Part shown: positions 35,231 to 44,810 of the stretch, piece after piece
Position numbering within the stretch: the stretch's first letter is position 1
Layout of the letters: the number at the start of each line of letters is the position of its first letter
Source: JASGMR01 sp963664675
Lineage (GTDB): Bacteria; Thermotogota; Thermotogae; Petrotogales; Kosmotogaceae
Assembly (NCBI GenBank): GCA_963664675.2
Contig: CAXXLB010000009.1
Coordinates: 1,135,871-1,199,870 of the forward strand
Reading direction: 5' to 3'
DNA: 64,000 nucleotides
Notes under the pieces: model-generated
What the model was told of the DNA's origin: nothing
Seen by the model: the letters and a program-made list of their open reading frames with translations, nothing else
Database searches by the model: none
Made by a program: the position numbers and the translations under genes

Positions 35231-36541
35231 ATGAAAAAAAAGTTATTGGTATTAGTATTAGCAATAGCGCTAATGGGGTTAGCGTATGCGGTAGACATTC
35301 AATTCTGGCATGCAATGGGGGGAGAAAGGATAGAATATTTTGAAAACGTTGCGAAAGAATTCGAAGCTCTCCATCCGGAAATAAACGTTGAAGTTCAATT
35401 CAACGGAAGTTACAGAGACAACCTCAACAAGACCATAGCTGCTGTAAACAGCGGAACACCACCGAACGTTGTTCAGGTTTTCGAAATAGGTACCCAGATG
35501 ATGGTAGACAGTGGCATCATAGTTCCCGTTCAGGAATTAATAGACAATGATCCCACATTCGATCCCGGAATTTTCCTCACACCCATCACAAATTATTACA
35601 CAGTACAGGGTGAACTCTATTCAATACCATTCAACTCATCGACAGCCATAATGTACTACAACAAAACCATGTTTGAAGAAGCAGGACTGGATCCCGACAA
35701 TCCACCAAGGACATTTGCGGATTTCATCGAAGCCTGTAAAGCGCTGACAATAAAGGATGAAAACGGAAACATCGTTCAGACAGGTTTCACATGGCCATTA
35801 CACTCATGGTTCATTGAAGAACTCCTGGCCGCACAGAATGCACCACTCGTAAACAACGGAAACGGAAGAGAAGGAAGACCAACAGAATGTGTAATCGACA
35901 GCCCTGAAGGCCTGGCAATTTTCGATTGGCTAAACACACTGGCAGAAGGCGGATACTTAATCAACACAAAATTCGAAGACTGGAGCGCTGCGAGAAACTT
36001 ATTCATGTCCCAGAAAGCAGGAATTCTCTTCGATTCAACATCGAACGTTGCGAGTCATATGAACGCCGCCAAAGATAACGGATATGAACTGGGAACATGT
36101 TTCCTTCCGAAACCAGCGGAAGCACCGGCTGGTGGAGCGGTAATCGGAGGAGCTAGTCTCTGGATAATAGGCGGAAATCCCGAAGCCGAAACAGAGGCAG
36201 CGTGGGAATTTGTAAAGTACCTGAATACAAAAGAACAACAGATGAACTGGCATAAATTCACAGGTTACTTCCCTGTAACCAAAGAAGCGGTTGAAGGCTT
36301 ACTGTTCTCAGGATTCTACCAGGAACAACCCGACCACATGACAGCTATGATGCAGTTGCTCTTATCCGTACCGTCCAACAACACGGCTGGAGCTATATGT
36401 GGAGTATTCCCGGAAATGAGAACAATAATTGAAACAAAGGTTCAGGAGATGTGCAATGGAGAAATAGCACCCGCCCAGGCTCTGGAAGAATCACAAATCG
36501 AGTGTACAGCGGCAATAGAAGAATACAACTCCATATTCTAA
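35231..36541 (+). CDS. CUT1 extracellular substrate-binding protein
   Basis: Secreted sugar-binding protein of 436 aa. Signal peptide MKKKLLVLVLAIALMGLAYA; the mature chain starts VDIQFWHAMGGERIEYFE, a UgpB-type N-terminus, with EALHPEINVEVQFNGSYRD next. GGGGG stands seven bases before the ATG. It is related to but clearly diverged from the protein at 31614, and its codons are less A/T-ending, although the two leaders are nearly identical. First gene of a three-gene importer operon. Confidence 0.94.
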   Translation: MKKKLLVLVLAIALMGLAYAVDIQFWHAMGGERIEYFENVAKEFEALHPEINVEVQFNGSYRDNLNKTIAAVNSGTPPNVVQVFEIGTQMMVDSGIIVPVQELIDNDPTFDPGIFLTPITNYYTVQGELYSIPFNSSTAIMYYNKTMFEEAGLDPDNPPRTFADFIEACKALTIKDENGNIVQTGFTWPLHSWFIEELLAAQNAPLVNNGNGREGRPTECVIDSPEGLAIFDWLNTLAEGGYLINTKFEDWSAARNLFMSQKAGILFDSTSNVASHMNAAKDNGYELGTCFLPKPAEAPAGGAVIGGASLWIIGGNPEAETEAAWEFVKYLNTKEQQMNWHKFTGYFPVTKEAVEGLLFSGFYQEQPDHMTAMMQLLLSVPSNNTAGAICGVFPEMRTIIETKVQEMCNGEIAPAQALEESQIECTAAIEEYNSIF

Positions 36542-36556
36542 AAAAAAACATATAAT

Positions 36557-36585
36557 AAAGAGGTGGTTTATCCACCTCTTTTTTA
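36557..36585 (+). terminator. Intercistronic stem-loop, binding protein / permease
   Basis: AAAGAGGTGG (36557-36566) pairs with CCACCTCTTT (36572-36581), followed by T residues, 16 bases after the binding-protein stop. It is a terminator-like element before the permease genes. Confidence 0.7.
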
Positions 36586-36612
36586 ATAAACATTCATTAT
36601 GGAGGATACACG

Positions 36613-37488
36613 ATGAAAATAAAAAGGAAATTATTACCTTATTTACTATTGATTCCGACATTTCTTGTTATAGTAATCTTCATTTATGTACCTGCCTTTA
36701 ATGCATTCAAACTGAGCCTTTACAAAACAACACCCTTTGGAAACAGACAGGTATTCGTCGGACTTAAGAATTTCGAACAGCTTTTTTCCAATCCGGCGTA
36801 TCATGAAGCAGTGAGATTCACGATAATTTACATAATCTGTTCAGTTGGGATAACTATTTTTCTGAGCTTTCTCATGGCACTTCTTTTAACCAAGGAGCTT
36901 CCGGGGACAAAAATATTCAGGACCTGTCTCTTTGCACCGTACGCAATCTCCCCGGCGATTGCTGGAACACTTTGGACATTTCTTTTAAGCCCGGTAGTGG
37001 GATTTTTAAATTATGCATTTGTAGAAATGTTCGGGGTACAGGTTGACTGGTTAACGAGTAAACCCTATGCTTTTTTCGCTTTGTTATTTGCAACGATATG
37101 GAAAATGATGCCCTTCGATATGATATTCTATATTGGAAGTATTCAAAGTGTTCCATCTGATCTTTTAGAAGCTGCCACACTGGATGGAGCGGGAAGTTTC
37201 AAGAAAACATTCAAAATAATATTCCCGCTCGTATCACCGATAACATTCTACCTGGTAATAATGAACATAGTGACCACGATGTTCTCATCCTTTGCAATGA
37301 TAGATGTAATGACAAAGGGAGGACCGGGAAGCTACACGACAAACATGATTTACAAAGTTTATCTGGATGCTTTTGAATTTCACAAAAATGGACCGGCAGC
37401 AGCACAGAGTGTTATACTATTCTTCGTAATGATAGTAGTAACACTGATATACTTCAAATTTGCCGAAAGAAAAGTCCATTATCAATAG
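36613..37488 (+). CDS. CUT1 sugar ABC transporter permease, MalF/UgpA-like
   Basis: Membrane permease of 291 aa with six membrane segments, the EAA loop LEAATLDGAGSFKKTFKI and IDVMTKGGPGSYTTNMIYKV near the end. GGAGG precedes the ATG. It is followed nine bases later by its partner. Confidence 0.94.
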   Translation: MKIKRKLLPYLLLIPTFLVIVIFIYVPAFNAFKLSLYKTTPFGNRQVFVGLKNFEQLFSNPAYHEAVRFTIIYIICSVGITIFLSFLMALLLTKELPGTKIFRTCLFAPYAISPAIAGTLWTFLLSPVVGFLNYAFVEMFGVQVDWLTSKPYAFFALLFATIWKMMPFDMIFYIGSIQSVPSDLLEAATLDGAGSFKKTFKIIFPLVSPITFYLVIMNIVTTMFSSFAMIDVMTKGGPGSYTTNMIYKVYLDAFEFHKNGPAAAQSVILFFVMIVVTLIYFKFAERKVHYQ

Positions 37489-37497
37489 GGTGATGAG

Positions 37498-38337
37498 ATG
37501 ACAAAAACAACAAAAAAAAGATTGAATGTATTATTCAGTGAAATAGTATTGATAATTGTGTCATTGATATTCGTTCTTCCGATAATACTGGCAGTGACGA
37601 TGAGTCTGCAACCATCCGAGAGTGTTTATTCATATCCACCAAAATTTCTACCCACTGAATTCCACTGGCAGAATTATGTACAGGCATTTAAAAATGTTCC
37701 TTTTGCCAGACTTTTACTGAACAGCACCTTAATAGCAGTGCTGATAACGGTGGGGAAAATATTCACAGGAACACTGGCAGGATACGCATTTTCAAACTTC
37801 GTTTTTAAAGGAAAAACTTTTGCTTTCTCATTCTTGTTTGCGACGTTGTTTCTACCGGCGGAAACACTCATGATCGTACCACTCTTCTCCCTGATGCACC
37901 AATTCGGCTGGGTGAACACATATTATGCGTTGACGATACCGTTCATGGCGAGTGCCACGAATGTTTTCCTTTTGAGACAGCATTTCATGACGATACCAAG
38001 ATCACTGGAAGATGCTGCGAGAATAGACGGAGCCGGACCGATGAAATATTTCACGAAAATACTTCTCCCGCTCTCGAAACCGATCATAGGAGGAGCAACG
38101 ATAATTAATTTCGTATACGCATGGAATATGTATCTCTGGCCACTGATAGCGACGATGGATGATGAAATGAAGACGGTACAGATAGGTGTTAAGATGCTTA
38201 TGGATGCTGAAAACACCCAGAACTGGGGAGTAATAATGGCCGGAACCCTTGTGGCGGTTCTTCCTACATTGATTCTCTTCTTTGCATTACAGGATTTGTT
38301 TGTTAAGAGTCTTGTGAGATCAGGAATAAAAGAATAA
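37498..38337 (+). CDS. CUT1 sugar ABC transporter permease, MalG/UgpE-like
   Basis: Membrane permease of 279 aa with the EAA loop LEDAARIDGAGPMKYFTKI and the tail LQDLFVKSLVRSGIKE. The ribosome site GGGTGATG overlaps the preceding stop region. No ATPase gene follows; a terminator does. Confidence 0.94.
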   Translation: MTKTTKKRLNVLFSEIVLIIVSLIFVLPIILAVTMSLQPSESVYSYPPKFLPTEFHWQNYVQAFKNVPFARLLLNSTLIAVLITVGKIFTGTLAGYAFSNFVFKGKTFAFSFLFATLFLPAETLMIVPLFSLMHQFGWVNTYYALTIPFMASATNVFLLRQHFMTIPRSLEDAARIDGAGPMKYFTKILLPLSKPIIGGATIINFVYAWNMYLWPLIATMDDEMKTVQIGVKMLMDAENTQNWGVIMAGTLVAVLPTLILFFALQDLFVKSLVRSGIKE

Positions 38338-38359
38338 GATTGAAGACATACAACAGAAA

Positions 38360-38389
38360 TGGTCTGATTTGATTCAGGCCATTCTTTTT
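38360..38389 (+). terminator. Terminator after the fourth CUT1 operon
   Basis: TGGTCTGA (38360-38367) pairs with TCAGGCCA (38374-38381, one G-U), followed by TTCTTTTTA. It closely resembles the terminator of the previous importer operon in position and shape. Confidence 0.7.
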
Positions 38390-38500
38390 ATTAATTGCGA
38401 TAATTTTTTATTTATTTATATTTGTCGTTTATATATAAAATGTGATATATTTTATCTGAATTGATTTTTTTCAGTTCAAAATGTATTTCAGGAGAGTTTT

Positions 38501-39709
38501 ATGAAAGATGGTTTTATGAAAAGATATGGAAATTTTTTGTGGCACGGTTCTTTTTTAGCATTAACGATGGCATTTGTCGAGATAAACACCGTTATTCCCT
38601 CTCTTATATTGGAAGCGGGTGGCGGAAGTTTTTCGGTTGGACTTGTTTCGGCTATTTTGACAGGAATACCACTCATTGCCCAACTTCTGTTCGCCGGATT
38701 TTTAATGTCGAAGCCCAGAAAGAAGCCGTACCTTATTTTTGCAATTTATTTGAGAATAGTTTCATTAGCCGCTTTGGGCTTTATATTGGGTGGTTCATTT
38801 GAAGGAATAACCCTGCTCATAGTTATTTTCATCGTTTTGAGTATATTTTCTTTCAGTGGTGTCTTTGCTGGAATCAGTTACACCGATCTGCTTGGAAAAA
38901 CAGTAGAGCAGAAAAGCAGAAGAAAATTCATGGCAATAAGGCAGATACTCAGCGGTATTTTCTCTTTACTGGGTGGTTTAATAGCTAAAACCATCGTCAG
39001 CAGTTATGTATATCCCAAAAATTATTCCCTGATGTTTTTTATCGCTTCGATTTCTCTTATGGTAGGATCAGCAGGATTTTTTTTAATCAAAGAAAATAAA
39101 TCTGAAAACAAGAGAATTCTGAAGCTGTCTGAAGTGATAAGAAAAATACCTTCTATATTGAAAGATGACAGTAATCTGAAAAATTATGTTCTCTTTTCAA
39201 ATTCAACAGGATTCGGTCTCGTTATTATCCCTTTTTATATAGTGCTGGCCAGGAATTCATTTGGATTAACAGGGGAAGATCTGGGAACGTATGTTTTTCT
39301 TCAGATGATAGGTATGACTGTTTCGGGTTTCCTTTGGGGTTATTTACTAAGCAAATGGAATTACTACAGAGTTATGCGAAACTGTGTTTTTCTGGGCGCG
39401 GCGCTTCCAATAATAGCCCTTATTCTATCGAATACTAATGTTGTACTATATTCAATTGTTTTTATACTTTCGGGTTCAAACCTCAGTGTCAGAAAGATGA
39501 CCTTTGAGGGACTATTGATTGAAATATCAAATAAGGATAACAGGGCGCTTTACACGGGAATTGTGGGAGCACTGAATATTGTTCTCGCGCTACTTCCGCT
39601 TGTTATAGGTTCCATAATCGACAATCTCGGTTTCACGGCGGTTTTTATAGTCACTAGTGCATTTATCCTGCTGGGATTTTATTATTTGAGAAAAATAAAA
39701 ATCGCATAA
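38501..39709 (+). CDS. Major facilitator superfamily transporter
   Basis: Integral membrane protein of 402 aa with about twelve hydrophobic segments in two halves joined by a charged loop near residue 205 (KENKSENKRILKLSE). A basic loop SKPRKKPYL follows the second segment pair, in the place of the MFS signature. AGGAGA is five bases before the ATG. It has its own AT-rich upstream region with TATATT-like -10 sequences and a terminator behind it, so it is a single-gene unit. The substrate is unknown. Confidence 0.88.
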   Translation: MKDGFMKRYGNFLWHGSFLALTMAFVEINTVIPSLILEAGGGSFSVGLVSAILTGIPLIAQLLFAGFLMSKPRKKPYLIFAIYLRIVSLAALGFILGGSFEGITLLIVIFIVLSIFSFSGVFAGISYTDLLGKTVEQKSRRKFMAIRQILSGIFSLLGGLIAKTIVSSYVYPKNYSLMFFIASISLMVGSAGFFLIKENKSENKRILKLSEVIRKIPSILKDDSNLKNYVLFSNSTGFGLVIIPFYIVLARNSFGLTGEDLGTYVFLQMIGMTVSGFLWGYLLSKWNYYRVMRNCVFLGAALPIIALILSNTNVVLYSIVFILSGSNLSVRKMTFEGLLIEISNKDNRALYTGIVGALNIVLALLPLVIGSIIDNLGFTAVFIVTSAFILLGFYYLRKIKIA

Positions 39710-39714
39710 AAAAA

Positions 39715-39738
39715 GGCCGGTTTTTCGGCCCCTTTTCT
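39715..39738 (+). terminator. Terminator of the MFS gene
   Basis: GGCCG (39715-39719) pairs with CGGCC (39726-39730) around GTTTTT, preceded by A residues and followed by CCTTTTC. It lies five bases after the MFS stop and may also serve the convergent DUF2202 gene. Confidence 0.7.
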
Positions 39739-39754
39739 TTATAAAAGGTAGGAA

Positions 39755-40327
39755 CTATTTTCCGCTATTTTCGTTGTTTACATTGTTATTCTGCATCTGA
39801 TTGTTATCTTGCACATCGTCGGGATTTTGATATATGCTGTACTGGCTGTTGAAAGCTTCCAGATGATTTTCAGATCCTGCCAGAAGGTTTTCATATACTC
39901 TTATTATAGTTGGGTTATCTGTTTGAGAGATGAGCTCTTCAAGATCCTTGATATCCAGTTCTTCGATGGCAATTCCGACTTCGATTGCAGAAAGGAGTAA
40001 TTCACTTCCCTTTTCTATCAAACTATTGTAAAGTTCCTGAAGAGCCGGGTCACTGAATTTTCCTACGCCTGGCAGGACGGGATCTTCAAGGTCATAGAGT
40101 TCAATCAGATACTCGACGGTGTCTGTGTGTGTCTGCTCGCTATCCGAAATGTTTGCAAATACGTCGATACCCCATAAATCAAATAAATATGTGTAGACGT
40201 CTCTTGCCAGTTTTTCCTCTTCCCTCATCAGGAGAATTCCTTCCTCTTCTTCCTTAGTCAAAACTCCTGCGGCGAATATACTCAATGAAATTAAAACTAT
40301 TAATGATATTGTTATAATTTTTTTCAT
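39755..40327 (-). CDS. DUF2202 (ferritin-like) secreted protein
   Basis: A 190-aa protein with a signal peptide (MKKIITISLIVLISLSIFAA). A four-helix DUF2202 domain follows: LTKEEEEGILLMREEEKLARDVY, here quoted only as EEEGILLMREEEKLARD (about 27-43), SDSEQTHTDTVEYLI (about 61-75) and a late LLAGSENHLEAFNSQ. The spaced Glu and His residues fit a di-iron ferritin-like site. The C-terminus is a low-complexity Asn/Gln/Asp tail. AGGAGG precedes the start. The role in archaea and bacteria is not established; metal or redox stress is a guess. Confidence 0.88.
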   Translation of the reverse strand: MKKIITISLIVLISLSIFAAGVLTKEEEEGILLMREEEKLARDVYTYLFDLWGIDVFANISDSEQTHTDTVEYLIELYDLEDPVLPGVGKFSDPALQELYNSLIEKGSELLLSAIEVGIAIEELDIKDLEELISQTDNPTIIRVYENLLAGSENHLEAFNSQYSIYQNPDDVQDNNQMQNNNVNNENSGK

Positions 40328-40773
40328 ATTACCCTTACCTCCTATAAGTTTATTGATTTAATATTAATCCTCAATTCTTAAACCACACTTAGTTCCAACT
40401 TAAAGGTTCCTTAGAATGATAATTCACATATTCTGATTCGATATACACATTCTCGTACTTTCAGTGTATGAAAAAGCACTGCTTTTTAGAACGGCAACGA
40501 AAGATCAGAGGCATGCTTTTTTTCATGAAATCTGGCAATCGACTGGATAACACGGATCTCCAACCTGTATTTTTAATAACTTTGTTGCATTTAAATGATC
40601 CATGAAATCCGGATATTATTTTATAAATATATAGCATGATATATAATGTGTGCATTTGATTACCTGTAAATCATAATATAATTCATCTGTGTAAGTCAAG
40701 GAAAATAAGAGGAGTATTTTTTCAAACTAAATCATAATGCTGAAATTGCTTATCAATCAGATCAGAGAGAAGT
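40328..40773. other. Spacer between DUF2202 and radical SAM genes
   Basis: About 445 bases. No frame has a convincing ribosome site with protein-like composition; a 64-codon minus frame near 40461-40655 is low in credibility. The first 100 bases should hold the DUF2202 promoter. Confidence 0.4.
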
Positions 40774-41610
40774 TCAGACTGTTTTTTTACCGCCCTTTTT
40801 AATTTTTTCGTGATGAAAGTAAAATTTGTAGTTCAACTCCTGTTCTTTGCAGAAAGATTCAATTTTAGATCTGAGTTCTTCCCAGTACTCATTATTCTTT
40901 CTTTTGTATATTTCTTCATAGAGAGGGATCAGATGGTTGAAGTTCCCGGATATGTATTTGAAAACTCTTGGCTTATAGACAGCTCTCAAATTCAGGTTTT
41001 CAAAATAGAATGCGTTTGCACAGGGCATAGCGGTCTTTATGATTTCCTTCCATTCCGTAATCCCGGGGAATATAGGCGACATGAACAGATATGTATCTAT
41101 TCCCGCTGCCTTAAGTTGCCACAATGCTTCTATTCGTTTCGCCACGATTGGAGCGCGCGGTTCCGTTTGTCTGATGAAAGGGTTGTTCAGTGAGTTCATC
41201 GATAGCCCAACACGTAAATTTTTCATGTTTTTCAGAATATCGATATCCCGTGTAACCAGGTTTGATTTTGTCAGTATTTCAATCTTTGCATAGGAGTTTT
41301 GCAGTTTTTTCAGTATGCTTCGAGTAACTCCGTATTTTCGTTCATAGGGGTTGTACGCATCGGTGACCGAGCCGAAAAGTATTTTGGAACCGGCAAATTT
41401 CTCATAATTCATCTTCTTTTCACAGATCTTCACATCCAGAAAGTCTCCCCATTCATCTCCAGCGTGTTTGGTGAATCTTTTCATGAATTCACCGTAACAG
41501 TAAATACATTTATGAGGGCACCCGGTATAGGGATTTATAACGTAATCCGTTTCAGGAAGTTTTGATGGAGAAATATAGCTTTTCACTGTAACCTCACTTA
41601 TTTTAATCAT
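40774..41610 (-). CDS. Radical SAM protein, SPL-like (COG1533 type)
   Basis: Iron-sulfur enzyme of 278 aa with the SAM-cluster motif CPHKCIYC inside NPYTGCPHKCIYCYGEFM. Then come FGSVTDAYNPYERK, LTKSNLVTRDIDIL and VGLSMNSLN, the usual layout of spore-photoproduct-lyase-like proteins of the COG1533 group. It lacks the C-terminal half of true SPL. ATG 41610 follows GGGAG at five bases. It is a single gene; the substrate is unknown, and DNA repair is only a family-level possibility. Confidence 0.85.
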   Translation of the reverse strand: MIKISEVTVKSYISPSKLPETDYVINPYTGCPHKCIYCYGEFMKRFTKHAGDEWGDFLDVKICEKKMNYEKFAGSKILFGSVTDAYNPYERKYGVTRSILKKLQNSYAKIEILTKSNLVTRDIDILKNMKNLRVGLSMNSLNNPFIRQTEPRAPIVAKRIEALWQLKAAGIDTYLFMSPIFPGITEWKEIIKTAMPCANAFYFENLNLRAVYKPRVFKYISGNFNHLIPLYEEIYKRKNNEYWEELRSKIESFCKEQELNYKFYFHHEKIKKGGKKTV

Positions 41611-41751
41611 AAATTCTCCCACATTTTAGATTAAATCTGTAAAACAATACGATCTTTAACAGAGAAAATGATTTTTTAAATCAGTTTTGAAACTATAATT
41701 ATCACCTTCTTTTCCGACACCGGGATGAATTTGCATCGAAAAGAAAAAGAA

Positions 41752-42306
41752 TTATGTGTTATTTTTTATTATTTTGATATATTTCTTTTTTAAAGCAACG
41801 TCATCTTCAATTTCAATTAATTTTTCAATGTGAGATAAAATGCCGGAATCAGGTTTGTTTTTATGTATTGAATACAACGCAGATACTATGTCCTGCCGTA
41901 TAAGGTTGTAATGATTTTCGAAAGAACATTTCACAAATTTTATCTCCAGTGCTTCCACAATGGCTGAAGAAATTTTGTTTTCCGCTACCGCGATTTTCCA
42001 TATGTTTTGAATACACTGTCTGCAGGTGATAAATTTTTCGTCTTCCAGGAGATTCAAAATGTTCGGAAGAACTTTCCGTAAACTATTGTCTTTATCGCTT
42101 TTTGCCAGATTACACAGTAACATCACTCCAATCGATCTCTGATAAGAATTATCTGATTCCAGTCTGTTTGTAAGATCATCGAATACATCGCTGAACCAGT
42201 TGACTCTGCCGCCCGTGATTTCTAAAAGCTTTGTAAAAGCGTCGAAACGAATTTTGTTGTCCTTAGATTTAGTATCATTAAGAAGTTTTTCAATTTTGAA
42301 ATCCAT
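41752..42306 (-). CDS. HEAT-like repeat protein of unknown function
   Basis: A 184-aa all-helical soluble protein with repeating helix pairs such as RFDAFTKLLEITGG, QRSIGVMLLCNLAKSD and ITCRQCIQNIWKIAVAE, which look like HEAT or armadillo repeats. CCGGAGG precedes the ATG. Such folds usually bind proteins. It lies 280 bases beyond the end of the signalling operon on the same strand and may be transcribed separately. No closer assignment is possible. Confidence 0.7.
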   Translation of the reverse strand: MDFKIEKLLNDTKSKDNKIRFDAFTKLLEITGGRVNWFSDVFDDLTNRLESDNSYQRSIGVMLLCNLAKSDKDNSLRKVLPNILNLLEDEKFITCRQCIQNIWKIAVAENKISSAIVEALEIKFVKCSFENHYNLIRQDIVSALYSIHKNKPDSGILSHIEKLIEIEDDVALKKKYIKIIKNNT

Positions 42307-42586
42307 TTTAACCTCCGGTTTTCAATGTAGGCAGTTATGAATAGGCTTTAGGAATAAAATCACGTATTTGAAATTGCATGATCTGTTTTCTGACATAATG
42401 CATTTATACATCTTTTATATTTCTTTTCATATTTATTATATTACTTGTAAAATGAATAAAAAATTTCTCGTATAGAACATGAACAATTCTATCTATGAAG
42501 CAATATTTCCAAAATATCATAAATGTTTATTTTTACTTTGAGAAATAATAGCTACTCAGATGTAAAACTATTTATCGTATTTATTT

Positions 42587-44338
42587 TCATAAATTTTTTC
42601 CACTGAATTTGAATCCTTTTTTAAAGACCTTCATACACGCATTAACAACGTTTGTATCATATTTTTTACCTGAAAATATTCGTAGTTCTTCAAAGGCTTC
42701 ATTCAGCGATAGTGCGGGTCTGTACGGTTTGTGCGAAGTCATTGCATCCACAACATCAGCGACTGCAAGTATGCGTGCCCCTATCGTTATTTCTCCGTCT
42801 TTCAGCTTCCTCGGATATCCCGATCCGTTAATTCTTTCATGGTGCTCATAAACAGCTTCCCATATATATTTGGGCATCTCGGATTCTCTTAATATTTCAT
42901 AGGCTATCGTCGGATGCGTCATTATCATCTGGTATTCAATATCAGTTATTTTTCCGGGTTTCGTAAGGATTTCCGAAGGTATTTTTATCATTCCTATATC
43001 ATGTATCCTTCCGGCAATTTCAATTTCTTCGATTTCTTTTTTACTGAGATTCAGTTCCTTTGCAATTTCTCCTGCCAACATTGCGACTCTCATCTGATGC
43101 CCAGCGGTGTATCTGTCCCTTTCTTCGATGATTTTTCCAAGCACGTTTATGAGAGAATTGAAGGATTTGTTTATAGTATGTATCGCTTTTTCCAGTTCAA
43201 TTTTTGTTTTTGTAACTTCGGTTATATCTTCCAGAGTACTTATAACATATTTCATTTCATCCGATCTGGAATAGTATATAGAGGAATTGTATCGAACGTA
43301 AATATCATTTTCTAATTGAGGGGAGGAGATTTTTTCTTCAAAAGTTATTTCCTTATCATCTCTACTCTCAATTTCATTGAATATTTGTTTGAAGATTCTG
43401 CTGATTCCGAATAAATTGATTTCGTCTGCGTTTTTATTCACCATTTCTTCCATTGGTAAGTTTATAATTTTCAGCAAAGCGTTATTGACGTTTACAATTT
43501 TCCCTTTTTCGTCTGTAACAAAAATACCTATAGAAGCATTATGAAATATTCCTTCAAATCTTTTTTTACTGTCCACTAAGGCCCTTTCTATTTTTTCCTG
43601 TTCACTGATATCCCTTATCGTTACTATCACATATTTTTCATCGTCGTATTTTAGCAAACTGAGACCTATATCTCCATAAATATTTCTGTTTTTTCCTTTT
43701 ATTTCAAATCTGCCCCTCGTGGTATTATCGTCGAGAATGTCTTCTATTAAATGATTTATATAGACTTTGTCGGACAATATCAAATCACACAGATACATTT
43801 TCTTTATCTCATCCGCCGAATATTCAAGTGTACGAATGACTTGGGGGTTGAAATCAACGATTTTATATATTTTATTATTCTCTTTTAAAGAACAAAGAAG
43901 TACCAGATCACTTATATTGTTGAATATTGCGAGATGTTTTTTATTCGATTCCTCGTTTTCTTTTTTCTTTTTATGATCCTCGACCTCTCTTATGATTATT
44001 AATGAGAGCTTATTCATATAGTCTTTCAAAATGTAATCCCTTGCTCCCATTTTCATCAATTCGATGGCCTTTTCATGTTTAATAGATCCCGAAACTACTA
44101 TAAACGGAGTGTCAATTTCATTTTCCTTTATTATTTTATAGGCTTTATCTGCACTGAACCCGGGCATGTTGTGATCAGAAATTATTATGTCCCAGTTTCT
44201 TTTGCGCAATACTTTTATTAAGGATTCCGCATTATCGACAACTTCATAATCAACTTCAACGTTTTTCCTTTTCATATTAAGCAGCATCAATTCAATATCA
44301 TATTCCGAATCTTCGATAAAGAGTATATTATATTTCAA
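42587..44338 (-). CDS. Response regulator with two PAS domains and HD-GYP output
   Basis: A 583-aa protein. The receiver domain (1-125, phospho-acceptor Asp55 in IIISDHNMPG) leads to PAS 1 (about 140-255), PAS 2 (about 265-385) and a C-terminal HD-GYP domain (about 395-575). The last has the HD pair GRIHDIGMIKIP and the HHERINGSGYP loop. Complete metal residues suggest an active cyclic-di-GMP phosphodiesterase. The start is TTG behind AAGGAAA. It is the last gene of the five-gene signalling operon and a natural target of the kinase encoded two genes upstream. Confidence 0.92.
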   Translation of the reverse strand: MKYNILFIEDSEYDIELMLLNMKRKNVEVDYEVVDNAESLIKVLRKRNWDIIISDHNMPGFSADKAYKIIKENEIDTPFIVVSGSIKHEKAIELMKMGARDYILKDYMNKLSLIIIREVEDHKKKKENEESNKKHLAIFNNISDLVLLCSLKENNKIYKIVDFNPQVIRTLEYSADEIKKMYLCDLILSDKVYINHLIEDILDDNTTRGRFEIKGKNRNIYGDIGLSLLKYDDEKYVIVTIRDISEQEKIERALVDSKKRFEGIFHNASIGIFVTDEKGKIVNVNNALLKIINLPMEEMVNKNADEINLFGISRIFKQIFNEIESRDDKEITFEEKISSPQLENDIYVRYNSSIYYSRSDEMKYVISTLEDITEVTKTKIELEKAIHTINKSFNSLINVLGKIIEERDRYTAGHQMRVAMLAGEIAKELNLSKKEIEEIEIAGRIHDIGMIKIPSEILTKPGKITDIEYQMIMTHPTIAYEILRESEMPKYIWEAVYEHHERINGSGYPRKLKDGEITIGARILAVADVVDAMTSHKPYRPALSLNEAFEELRIFSGKKYDTNVVNACMKVFKKGFKFSGKNL

Positions 44339-44360
44339 AATATGTTTCCTTTCCTATAAT

Positions 44361-44810
44361 TTATTCTGCACTGACATTGAGAATCAACCAGTACAGGCCG
44401 AGATTTTTGATAGCCTCTGCAAATTCAATGAAGTCGATTGGTTTTCTCACATAACTGTTCGCTCCAAATTTATAACTGCTGACTATGTCTTTTTCTTCAT
44501 CGGAGGATGTTAAAATTATAATCGGAATCAAAGTGGTTTCCGGATTTTCCCTTATTTTTTTCAATACCTCCAGACCGCTCATCTTGGGAAGTTTTAAATC
44601 CAACAGTATAAGATGGGGCATAGTATGATCTGTATCTTTATATTTTCCCCTGTGGTAAAGATAATCAAGAGCTTCAACTCCATCTCCCACGACAAAAATA
44701 TCATTTGCAATGTTATGTTTTCTGATAGATCTCATTATGAGAAACTGATCGTTTTCATTGTCTTCAATTACCAGTATCGTTTTATTCTTCGGTGTGTAAT
44801 TTTTACCCAT
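44361..44810 (-). CDS. Single-domain response regulator (Rcp1-like)
   Basis: A 149-aa stand-alone receiver domain with acidic pair VIEDNENDQ, phospho-acceptor Asp near residue 71 (LILLDLKLPKMSG), Thr/Ser in ILTSSDEE and Lys in YVRKPID. The long loop HRGKYKDTDHTMPHL is typical of Rcp1-type regulators that pair with phytochrome-like kinases. ATG 44810 overlaps the kinase stop by eight bases, and GGGAG lies at a good distance. Confidence 0.93.
   Translation of the reverse strand: MGKNYTPKNKTILVIEDNENDQFLIMRSIRKHNIANDIFVVGDGVEALDYLYHRGKYKDTDHTMPHLILLDLKLPKMSGLEVLKKIRENPETTLIPIIILTSSDEEKDIVSSYKFGANSYVRKPIDFIEFAEAIKNLGLYWLILNVSAE

Noticed and set aside
40461..40655. 64-aa minus-strand frame
   Set aside because: No ribosome site and non-coding composition in a spacer.
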